Positions 1 through 5,830 of a stretch of 8,712 nt of DNA are shown here, piece after piece; within the stretch, counting starts at the first letter, position 1, and the number at the start of each line of letters is the position of its first letter. The DNA comes from JBBQBQ01 sp038317685 (GTDB lineage: Bacteria; Desulfobacterota; Desulfuromonadia; Desulfuromonadales; DDH964). Both the position numbers and the translations under genes were made by a program. The stretch is from positions 1-8,712 of the forward strand of contig JBBQBQ010000145.1 in assembly GCA_038317685.1 (NCBI GenBank). Reading direction: 5' to 3'. The notes under the pieces are model-generated. The model saw only the letters and a program-made list of their open reading frames with translations. It did not search any database and had not been told where the DNA came from.

Positions 1-713
1 GCCCGGTCGAAGAGGAGATTGGCGCCGAGAGGCGCGGCGAACTGCATGATGCGTTCGGGGTCCGGATGGATGATCATCGTCCGGTCTTCGGCACACAGGT
101 AGAGGTAACCGCTGGTGCCGATCCTCACCGCCGCCAATTCACTCAGGAAGTTGTTCTTCAGCAGGTTGATGCTGCCCCCGACGATGGCCCGCAGCTTTCC
201 GGAGGGATCGAAGACAGGGGCGGTGATTATGATCGCCGGTTTCCCCGGGTCATGAGTCGAAAGGTAGGGGGCGGAAATATGCGGGCGGCCGCTGGCCACG
301 GTCTTCTGGAAATAGTCTCGGAAGGCGATATTCCGGCCCAACCGTTCCCGGCTGACAAAAGGGGCCTCGGCGATCAGTCGTCCATCGGGGGAGAAAAGGA
401 AGAGTCCGTTGTCGAAGAGGGTGGCGGTACCGGGGCGCAGATCAAGGAAAGCTTGGAGTCGCGAAGGATCGTTCAGGTCCTGGAGGGGCAGGGCGGCGGC
501 GACGGCGACGATGGCGCTCTGGGCGGTCGTCAGGCGATCGTCGATATCCTTGGCCAGCAGGGAGAGCATCCGGTCCTGCTGGGCGGAGATCTCGCGCTTG
601 AACTGCCGCTGAAAGTAGGTCAGGCTGAAGATCACCACCCCGCCAAGGAGCAGCACCACAAAGGTGCTGACCGCCAGGGCCATGCGGGTTTTGATGCTGC
701 TGGTGACGCTCAT
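1..713 (-). CDS. Membrane sensor protein with dCache-like periplasmic domain (partial, C-terminus beyond left edge)
   Basis: The reading frame is open from an ATG at 713 to the left edge: 237 codons are visible and the gene continues outside. Residues 11-34 form one hydrophobic membrane segment after a short basic N-terminus. Residues ~35-230 look like a periplasmic dCache/PAS-like ligand-binding domain: a long helix, then FRDYFQKT (131-138), PVFDPSGKLRAIVGG (166-180) and RIGTSGYLYL...MIIHP (197-217), the usual signature of such sensors. The output domain (GGDEF, histidine kinase or chemoreceptor) is not visible, so the class is open; the riboswitch in its leader favours a link to cyclic-dinucleotide signalling (inference). 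The ATG is chosen because GGAG (726-723) lies 9 nt upstream and the frame closes at a TGA about 37 nt upstream. A long plus-strand frame over the same bases is only its antisense shadow. Confidence 0.9.
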   Translation of the reverse strand, partial: MSVTSSIKTRMALAVSTFVVLLLGGVVIFSLTYFQRQFKREISAQQDRMLSLLAKDIDDRLTTAQSAIVAVAAALPLQDLNDPSRLQAFLDLRPGTATLFDNGLFLFSPDGRLIAEAPFVSRERLGRNIAFRDYFQKTVASGRPHISAPYLSTHDPGKPAIIITAPVFDPSGKLRAIVGGSINLLKNNFLSELAAVRIGTSGYLYLCAEDRTMIIHPDPERIMQFAAPLGANLLFDR

Positions 714-718
714 GGGCC

Positions 719-732
719 GGCTCTCCGGAGCC
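719..732 (-). promoter_or_regulatory. Ribosome-binding site inside a small hairpin, sensor gene
   Basis: On the minus strand GGCTC (732-728) can pair with GAGCC (723-719) around a CGGA loop. The presumed Shine-Dalgarno GGAG (726-723) sits in the loop and 3' arm, 9 nt before the ATG at 713. This could limit ribosome access and might be the output of the upstream riboswitch. The inverted repeat is seen directly; its regulatory role is inference. Confidence 0.4.
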
Positions 733-815
733 CTCTCCCTCGTCACGAATCACCCCGTGTGTGCATTCAGGACAGGGTGCGAAGGGGGCTTCCGGGCCAA
801 ACGCGGACGCCCTCA

Positions 816-905
816 CCCCTCTTCGGCAGCCCGGCGATCCATGTTTTTGGACCCGTGGCTTTGCGCGACCGGTTCAAACCGGCTTTGCTCTTTTCGGCGA
901 GGTCA
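816..905 (-). promoter_or_regulatory. GEMM-I cyclic-dinucleotide riboswitch (c-di-GMP-I family, probable cGAMP-type variant)
   Basis: Read on the minus strand, the leader contains the GEMM-I landmarks in order: AGAGCAAAGCC; a hairpin GCCGGT-TTGA-ACCGGT; CGCAAAGCC (the highly conserved core); ACGGGTCC; a short loop; GGATC able to pair with GGTCC; and GGGCTGCCG as the 3' core strand, with AGCC/GGCT closing the second helix. GEMM-I aptamers bind c-di-GMP. In the Geobacter-type GEMM-Ib variant the guanine-recognising G (position 20 of the Vibrio Vc2 RNA) is A and 3',3'-cGAMP is preferred. Hand alignment on the shared AGNGCAAA puts A at that position here. The first hairpin loop is UUGA rather than the usual GNRA-type tetraloop. 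The aptamer begins just after the predicted transcription start and precedes the dCache sensor by ~100 nt. The outer boundaries are approximate. Confidence 0.85.
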
Positions 906-918
906 GGCAGACGAAAGC

Positions 919-946
919 AGTATAAATTAAAAAATGATTAATTCAA
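919..946 (-). promoter_or_regulatory. Sigma70-like promoter for riboswitch and dCache sensor
   Basis: On the minus strand TTGAAT (946-941) is followed by a 16-nt AT-rich spacer and TATACT (924-919). The start of transcription would fall near 912, just ahead of the riboswitch, giving a leader of about 200 nt. The AT-rich block stands out from the GC-rich surroundings. The good fit to the aptamer boundary supports the call. Confidence 0.65.
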
Positions 947-956
947 GTTAAGGCTG

Positions 957-975
957 AAGGGCGCAGCGCGCCCTT
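957..975. repeat. Inverted repeat between divergent promoters
   Basis: AAGGGCGC (957-964) and GCGCCCTT (968-975) form a perfect 8-bp inverted repeat around AGC; flanking CT/AG could extend it with one bulged G. It lies between the back-to-back promoters of the dCache sensor and the DUF6178-like gene. No T-run follows on either strand, so it does not look like an intrinsic terminator. It may be a protein-binding site, but nothing in the sequence identifies a binder. Confidence 0.5.
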
Positions 976-980
976 AGAAC

Positions 981-1009
981 TTGACCACCGGGGGAGCCTG
1001 CATTACATT
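981..1009 (+). promoter_or_regulatory. Sigma70-like promoter for the DUF6178-DedA operon
   Basis: TTGACC (981-986), a 17-nt spacer and TACATT (1004-1009) fit a housekeeping promoter, with initiation expected near 1016, about 38 nt before the chosen start codon. The -35 box begins 5 nt past the inverted repeat at 957-975. Confidence 0.6.
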
Positions 1010-1040
1010 GATCAACCGATGATTCGACCCCGTCTTCCCA

Positions 1041-1056
1041 GGAGATGAGCACTGTG
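1041..1056 (+). promoter_or_regulatory. Ribosome-binding site selecting the GTG start at 1054
   Basis: GGAG (1041-1044) touches the ATG at 1045 with no spacer, too close to serve it, but stands exactly 9 nt before an in-frame GTG at 1054. The GTG is therefore the more likely start, three codons inside the longest frame. Confidence 0.65.
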
Positions 1057-2784
1057 ACTCCGATTGAACTCCCCGCGGCCAAAAAAGTGAAACATCTGAC
1101 TCTTTTGCGTGAGCCGCGTGCCATTACCCCCAAGGAATTCAATGCGTTGGCACCGGAAGAGCGGCTGGAGATGATCCGCCGCGCCCAAGGGCCCCAGAAA
1201 TTCCGCCTCCTTCTCGAAGCGGCCGATGTCGAGACGCTGGTGCCGCAACTGCCGGCCCAGGAACTTTATCTGCTGATCCGCGAACTTGGTTTCGATGAAA
1301 CCGCCGACCTCATTCCCATGGTCGATAGTGAGCAACTGACCGCTTTTATCGATCTCGACTGCTGGCGGGGCGATCAACTCGACGGCCCGGCGACTCTCCC
1401 CTGGCTGCAGGCCCTTCTCGAAGGAACCGAGGAACAGGTCCTCCACTGCGCCCAGGAGATCGACTTCGAACTCCTGGTCCTGTTCCTGCAGAAACACCTG
1501 CAGGTGACCTCCGGGCCCGAGTCGATCGATGACGACGATGCGCGGGGTGAGGCCCTGCGCCGCGATGGCGGCTACCAGATTGTCTATCGCGATACCGAAC
1601 GGGGCAAACAGGTCGAACTTTTCCTCGATTTGCTGCTGCGGCACGACATCGCCTTCTTTCGGGAACTGGTGGAGGCGGCGCGCTGGGAACCGGCGGCGGA
1701 GTTGGAGGAGAACGTCTACCAGTTGCGCCGGGGCCGGCTGCAGGACCTGGGGTTCCCGGATCCGGAAGCGGCGGCGGGGGTTTTTGCCTGGCTCGATCCC
1801 GACCAGTTCGCTCCCCCCCGGGAGGCCAAACGAGCCTTTGCCAGTGGCGAGGAGCGGGCGGCGGCGCCGGGATTTTTCCTGGCGGCGGGAGGGCCGAAGG
1901 GGCTCCTGGCGGAAGCGCTGGCGGAGGGGATCGATGAATCGACCGCCTGGGAACTCGCTTACCTGGTCAACAAGGTCATGGCGGCGGAGCGGGTCGATGT
2001 CGGCGAAATCCGCGAGGTCAGGGCCGCCACCGAGGCGGTCTATTACAACCTCAACCTGGCTTTGGAAGAGCTTGCCTGGGGCGACCCTGCCAAGGCCGGG
2101 GGCCTTCTCGGCAGCCGTTATCTGGAGGAATTGTTCCGCCTCGGCTTCAGCCTGACCCTGCGGCTGCAGAGCCGCGCCCGGGCTCTTGCCGGTTCTGCCA
2201 TCGGTCCTTATCTCGACGCGCCGTCCCGCGCTTTGATCACCGGCCTGCTCCGGTCCCGTCCGGCCCTCTTCGAGGGGCTGGACCGGCCGGACCGCGGCGG
2301 CCACCGTCCCTTTGCCGGCCGCCGCGATCTGGAATCGGCGGCCAGCGGACTGACCGGTCTGGAACTCCAGCGCGCCCTGTTCGAAGGAACCCTGCCGTTT
2401 TCGCTACCGGCTCCTGCCGACCTGGATTTGAGCGGTTGCCTCCCCGCCGCGGCCACCGATCTCACCCTGGCCGACTTCTTCCTCACCGCGCTCGGCAACC
2501 GGCTGCTGGGCCGACCCTTCGCGCCGACTCCACTGCCCCGTCGGGAACTGGAGCAGCTCCAGGGCCTGGTCTGCCGCGGTGGCCACCTGCAGCCGGCCCT
2601 GCGCCGGGAGACGACGGCCTGGCTGGAATCGCTGCTGCCGGGCGCGGGGATCTTCGGGGAATCCTGCCTCGATCTTTGGGAAGAGGAGTTCTGCGCCCTG
2701 TCCGTCGCCGAACTTGATCCCCGTTACCTGCGGGGCCTGCTGGTCCGCCTGGCCGCCGAGGAATCCACTCCCCCCCGGAGCTGA
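1054..2784 (+). CDS. DUF6178-like family protein of unknown function
   Basis: This 576-residue soluble, leucine- and acid-rich protein has no signal peptide or membrane segment. It resembles the DUF6178 family, seen mainly in Desulfuromonadales and relatives; this is recognised from overall pattern and length, and the function is unknown. Residues ~45-150 are short helical repeats (LVPQLPAQELYLLIRELGF, then PMVDSEQLTAFIDLDCW) that resemble the helical N-terminal domain of MgtE magnesium transporters. An acidic patch SIDDDDARGEAL follows at ~157. Residues ~180-250 hold a second conserved-looking helical block (ELFLDLLLRHDIAFFRELVE, then EENVYQLRRGRLQDLGF). The C-terminal half is more variable and GC-rich. 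The GTG at 1054 is chosen by ribosome-binding-site spacing. A DedA membrane protein follows 45 bp downstream in the same direction, so the two are probably co-transcribed. A 430-codon antisense frame here is rejected. Confidence 0.8.
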   Translation: MTPIELPAAKKVKHLTLLREPRAITPKEFNALAPEERLEMIRRAQGPQKFRLLLEAADVETLVPQLPAQELYLLIRELGFDETADLIPMVDSEQLTAFIDLDCWRGDQLDGPATLPWLQALLEGTEEQVLHCAQEIDFELLVLFLQKHLQVTSGPESIDDDDARGEALRRDGGYQIVYRDTERGKQVELFLDLLLRHDIAFFRELVEAARWEPAAELEENVYQLRRGRLQDLGFPDPEAAAGVFAWLDPDQFAPPREAKRAFASGEERAAAPGFFLAAGGPKGLLAEALAEGIDESTAWELAYLVNKVMAAERVDVGEIREVRAATEAVYYNLNLALEELAWGDPAKAGGLLGSRYLEELFRLGFSLTLRLQSRARALAGSAIGPYLDAPSRALITGLLRSRPALFEGLDRPDRGGHRPFAGRRDLESAASGLTGLELQRALFEGTLPFSLPAPADLDLSGCLPAAATDLTLADFFLTALGNRLLGRPFAPTPLPRRELEQLQGLVCRGGHLQPALRRETTAWLESLLPGAGIFGESCLDLWEEEFCALSVAELDPRYLRGLLVRLAAEESTPPRS

Positions 2785-2829
2785 CCAGCGCGGAGAGTGT
2801 TCCAGGTCAATCCGGAAGGACGGTCCGAC

Positions 2830-3453
2830 ATGCACGAACTGATCGACTGGCTGGTGAACGTCATCGGCGCCCTGGGTTACCCCGGCATCTTCCTGCTGAT
2901 GGCGATGGAAAGCTCGGTCTTCCCGGTGCCGAGCGAAATGGTGATGCCTCCGGCCGGATATCTCGCCCAGCAGGGGGAGATGAACATCTGGATTGCCATC
3001 TTCTGGGGGACCCTCGGGAGCCTGGTCGGGGCCTACGCCAATTATTTCGCCGCCCACTACCTTGGCCGGCCGCTGCTCATCCGTTATGGCCGCTACTTCT
3101 GGATCAGTGAGGAAAAGTTCGCACGGGTTGAAAGGTTCTTTCGCGACCACGGCGAAATCTCGACCTTCATCGGTCGCCTGTTACCGGTGGTACGGCACCT
3201 CATCTCGCTGCCGGCGGGGCTGGCCGGCATGAACCATCTCCGGTTTGCCTTCTACACTCTCCTCGGCGCGGGCCTTTGGGTGACGATCCTGACCTGGATC
3301 GGCTACTTCATCGGCCACGAGCGAGAGCTGATCATGCGCTATTCCCACCAGGCCCTGGCCGTGGTCTTGGTCTTTTGTGCGATCCTCGTCGTGTTCTACA
3401 TCCGGCGCCATCGCCGCCGGCAACGGCAGGGTGCGGATTCGCAGGGTTTATGA
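2830..3453 (+). CDS. DedA/VTT family membrane protein
   Basis: This 207-residue integral inner-membrane protein is of normal length for the DedA (SNARE-associated/VTT) family, whose members include undecaprenyl-phosphate and phospholipid flippases and influence envelope and proton-motive-force homeostasis. Hydrophobic stretches are at ~8-26, 53-75, 137-160 and 170-190. The re-entrant loop motif MESSVFPVPSEMV carries acidic E27 and E36. The second signature GRLLPVVRHLISLPAGLAGM (115-134) carries R116 and R122, six apart as in characterised members. The tail is strongly basic (RRHRRRQRQ), so it probably faces the cytoplasm. The ATG at 2830 is preferred to a GTG at 2797 because AAGGA (2816-2820) lies 9 nt upstream. 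It is probably co-transcribed with the DUF6178-like gene and overlaps the convergent radical SAM gene by 6 bp. The exact substrate cannot be told. Confidence 0.93.
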   Translation: MHELIDWLVNVIGALGYPGIFLLMAMESSVFPVPSEMVMPPAGYLAQQGEMNIWIAIFWGTLGSLVGAYANYFAAHYLGRPLLIRYGRYFWISEEKFARVERFFRDHGEISTFIGRLLPVVRHLISLPAGLAGMNHLRFAFYTLLGAGLWVTILTWIGYFIGHERELIMRYSHQALAVVLVFCAILVVFYIRRHRRRQRQGADSQGL

Positions 3454-5145
3454 AAAAGCCTCCTCCCGGACCGTCATCCCGGCCCCGGTCCTGGTCAGAT
3501 AGAAAAAGAGCAGAGCCCGCCGCTTCGATGGTTTCTGAAGCTGCCGGAAAACCGCCGCGAAATGCTGAAGCTTGATCCCCCGTCCCTTGGCTGCGGCGGT
3601 TTCCAGAGCCACCCGCTGCCGCACCCAGTCCCGTTCCTCCTCATTCAAATCGGTGTCGAAAAAGTTCGGGATGTTCCCCGGCACCACCCGTTCGCAGCGG
3701 GCGAAATCCCTGGCCAGCAGCTCCTTCAGGACCGCCCCTTCCCCCCCGGGATCTGCCTCATCGATGAATTGGGCCAGCGCCTCGAAGATTCTTCGTTGAG
3801 AGAGGGCCTGGCGAAACAGTCCCTTGCTCCGCCACCAGCCCTCAAGCTGTTCCAGGGCGGCCGCCAGTGAACCGAGTGCTCCCTCAAGACCCGACAGCAG
3901 TCCCTGAAACCGGCCGCTGTTGTAGGTCAGATCGAGGAGCCGGCTGATGCCCCGCAGGCGCTCCAGGTCTGCGAAGCTCAAATCGGGGGTCGAAAGCACC
4001 GAATAGGGAGGGTTGGGGTCGAAAGCCAGCCCCAACTGCGGCGCGTCCCGGCGCAGCGGCGCGCCGGGGAGGAGCTTGACCGGTTCCAGTTGCAGATGAT
4101 CGGGGGCCAGGGCCGCCACCCGGTTCAGGGAGGCGAGGCACTCCTGGATACCCTCTCCGGGGAGTCCGGCGATGAGGTCGAGGTGGAGCTGGATGCGGGT
4201 TCTTTGCCGCAGCTGCTCCACGTTCGCCAGGAGCTGCTCCAGGGAAGCCCGGCGCCCGATGGCGGCCAGGGTGGCGGGGAGGGTCGACTGCACGCCGATT
4301 TCGAACTGAAAGGTGTCGGCCGGGACCTTCTCCAACAGCCGCATGGTGGCTTGGTCGAGGAGGTGGGCGCCGATTTCAAAGTGAAGGTGACTGCCGCGGT
4401 TGTGGGCGAGGATGAAGGCAAAGATTTCCCGGGCCCGGGCCGCGTCGTAATTGAAGGTGCGATCGACGAACTTGATCTTCGGCACCCCGGCGGCCAGAAG
4501 CAGGCCGAGGTCGCTGCGGATGCGGTCCAGGGAATAGGAGCGCACCCGTTCGTCGAGGGCGCTCATGCAGAAGGCGCAGGAAAAGGGGCAACCGCGGCTG
4601 GTTTCGTAATAGACGTAACCGCGGGAAAGGTCGACCAGCCCGAGGGCAAACGGGGAAGGGGCGGTGTCGAGGTCGGCGAGCGGGAGGGCGTCCGGCCCTT
4701 CCTCCACGGAACGGCCATGGCGCCAGGCCAGGCGGGGAACCCCGAGCGGTTCGCGGCCGGCGACCCAGGCGGCGAGAAGGTCCCGCAGCGGCAGTTCTCC
4801 TTCCCCGCGGACCAGGGCGGTCAGGCCCGGATGACGGGTGAAGAGCTCCGGACCGTCGAAGGAGATCTCGGGGCCGCCGAGGACGGTGCGCAGCCCGGGA
4901 CGGGCCACGCTCAGGGCATCGACCAGCTCCAGCGTCTCGCGGCGGTTCCAGAGGTAGACGGAAAAGGCGACCACCTCCGGCTGCTCGGCGAGGAGGGCGG
5001 CGAGGATCGTCTCCTTCGGCTCGTGGACCGTAAATTCGCGGATGACGAGGTCGGTGCCAAGCCCCTGGCAGAAAGCGGCCAGGCCGGGGAGGGCCAGGCT
5101 GGGGTGGATGAACTTGCTGTGCAGGGTGGCAAGGACGATACGCAT
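3448..5145 (-). CDS. B12-binding-fold radical SAM protein with DUF4080-like C-terminus
   Basis: The 565-residue cytoplasmic protein starts MRIVLATLHSKFIHPSLALP and has a cobalamin-binding-type Rossmann fold at ~1-130, with GGPE (90-93) and RGEGELPL (113-120), typical of this class. The B12-coordinating DxHxxG motif is not seen, so any cobalamin would bind base-off without a protein His ligand, or the domain may be structural. The radical SAM core follows with C186, C190 and C193 (CPFSCAFC), the [4Fe-4S] cluster motif, then FVDRTFN, FEIGVQS and GLPGEG. Residues ~390-540 match the DUF4080-type C-terminal region in character. Such proteins act in methylation or other radical chemistry, but the substrate is unknown. 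The ATG at 5145 is chosen because the family usually begins with this motif; no good Shine-Dalgarno precedes it, and an in-frame TTG at 5181 is an alternative. Confidence 0.88.
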   Translation of the reverse strand: MRIVLATLHSKFIHPSLALPGLAAFCQGLGTDLVIREFTVHEPKETILAALLAEQPEVVAFSVYLWNRRETLELVDALSVARPGLRTVLGGPEISFDGPELFTRHPGLTALVRGEGELPLRDLLAAWVAGREPLGVPRLAWRHGRSVEEGPDALPLADLDTAPSPFALGLVDLSRGYVYYETSRGCPFSCAFCMSALDERVRSYSLDRIRSDLGLLLAAGVPKIKFVDRTFNYDAARAREIFAFILAHNRGSHLHFEIGAHLLDQATMRLLEKVPADTFQFEIGVQSTLPATLAAIGRRASLEQLLANVEQLRQRTRIQLHLDLIAGLPGEGIQECLASLNRVAALAPDHLQLEPVKLLPGAPLRRDAPQLGLAFDPNPPYSVLSTPDLSFADLERLRGISRLLDLTYNSGRFQGLLSGLEGALGSLAAALEQLEGWWRSKGLFRQALSQRRIFEALAQFIDEADPGGEGAVLKELLARDFARCERVVPGNIPNFFDTDLNEEERDWVRQRVALETAAAKGRGIKLQHFAAVFRQLQKPSKRRALLFFYLTRTGAGMTVREEAFS

Positions 5146-5170
5146 GTGATGAAGAATACTCAAGAGGTGG

Positions 5171-5186
5171 TCCCCTGCCAAGGGGA
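5171..5186. repeat. Short inverted repeat upstream of the B12-type radical SAM gene
   Basis: TCCCCT and AGGGGA form a perfect 6-bp inverted repeat with a GCCA loop, 26-41 bp upstream of the minus-strand ATG at 5145. In the mRNA it would be a small leader hairpin. No known class is recognised and it may be coincidental. Confidence 0.3.
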
Positions 5187-5239
5187 AAGCGGTCCCGCGG
5201 CGCTGGGGAATGCTTCCGCGAGGCGGGAAAGTTTCATTG

Positions 5240-5268
5240 TTGACAAAATAAGTCTCTTTTAATAAGCT
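5240..5268 (+). promoter_or_regulatory. Promoter candidate for bacteriohemerythrin
   Basis: A consensus -35 box TTGACA (5240-5245) is followed, after 17 nt, by the weak -10 TAAGCT (5263-5268), inside an AT-rich island. The -10 assignment is uncertain; the -35 overlaps a small TTGT-TG-ACAA inverted repeat at 5238-5247. Initiation would be ~25-30 nt before the start codon. Confidence 0.45.
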
Positions 5269-5301
5269 TCTCTCTCATCCCTTGCAGGAAAGGAGCACTT
5301 C

Positions 5302-5718
5302 ATGGCCATCGAGTGGGACGATACCCTCGCTACCGGCATTGCCGATATCGACGACCAGCACCGGGAACTCTTCAGTCGCTTTAACGCTCTCCTCGCGGCT
5401 TGCAACCAGGGGCGGGGGCGCGACGAAGTTCTCAAGACCCTGACCTTCCTTGACGACTACATCCGGCGCCATTTTCGGGATGAGGAAACCATGCAACTGA
5501 GCAGCGGGTTTCCCGACTATCCGGCGCACCGCGCCCAGCATCTGGAGTTCATTGCCAAGACCGAAGCCCTGACTGCCGATTTCCGTGATGAAGGTGCGAC
5601 CATCGGCTTGCTGGTGAAGACCAACACGACCCTCGTGGAATGGCTCATCGGGCATATCCGCAAGATGGATCGGGCCTTGGCCAAGTATCTGCAGGAACGG
5701 GACCGGGCCGGACGCTGA
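5302..5718 (+). CDS. Bacteriohemerythrin, single-domain O2-binding protein
   Basis: At 138 residues this is a standard-length single-domain bacterial hemerythrin. All di-iron ligands are visible: H20 (DDQHREL), H57 and E61 (HFRDEE), H76 and H80 (HRAQH), H118 and D123 (HIRKMD). These proteins bind O2 reversibly at a non-heme di-iron centre and serve oxygen storage, delivery or sensing in microaerophiles and anaerobes. There is no signal peptide or membrane segment, so it is cytoplasmic. The start is well supported: AGGAG (5291-5295) lies 6 nt before the ATG. A promoter candidate is just upstream. It lies between two radical SAM genes, whose iron-sulfur clusters are oxygen-labile, so a protective role is conceivable but only inferred from position. 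Confidence 0.96.
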   Translation: MAIEWDDTLATGIADIDDQHRELFSRFNALLAACNQGRGRDEVLKTLTFLDDYIRRHFRDEETMQLSSGFPDYPAHRAQHLEFIAKTEALTADFRDEGATIGLLVKTNTTLVEWLIGHIRKMDRALAKYLQERDRAGR

Positions 5719-5733
5719 GGGGGCCAGGGGCGA

Positions 5734-5762
5734 TTGCCCGCTGCCGATAGCTGTGCTATCCT
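5734..5762 (+). promoter_or_regulatory. Extended -10 promoter candidate for the downstream radical SAM gene
   Basis: TTGCCC (5734-5739), a 17-nt spacer and TATCCT (5757-5762) preceded by TGC give an extended -10 arrangement. A perfect 6-bp inverted repeat, GATAGC-TGT-GCTATC (5746-5760), overlaps the spacer and -10 and could be an operator. The expected transcription start is near 5769, giving a leader of about 60 nt. Confidence 0.5.
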
Positions 5763-5830
5763 CGCGCTGCAACCGCTGGCCCGAGGTGGACCGGGCGGCA
5801 AGCGTCATCAAACCTCTGCAAAGCGTCGCC

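Noticed and set aside
66..941. Open plus-strand frame of 291 codons
   Set aside because: It is antisense to the dCache sensor and its riboswitch leader; the product is low-complexity and matches no family, whereas the minus strand encodes a recognisable sensor.
957..975. Intrinsic terminator
   Set aside because: The GC-rich hairpin has no T-run on either strand and sits between divergent promoters, where no gene ends.
1012..2304. Open minus-strand frame of 430 codons
   Set aside because: Antisense to the DUF6178-like gene; the translation is Gln/Arg/Gly-rich as expected from a GC-rich shadow frame, with no domain.
4090..5262. Open plus-strand frame of 390 codons
   Set aside because: Antisense to the B12-type radical SAM gene, whose minus-strand frame has a clear cysteine motif; the plus product is Gly/Glu-rich without motifs.
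5719..5745. Terminator after the hemerythrin gene
   Set aside because: Only a weak GGGC-GATT-GCCC stem is present, with no T-run, and it overlaps the next promoter.
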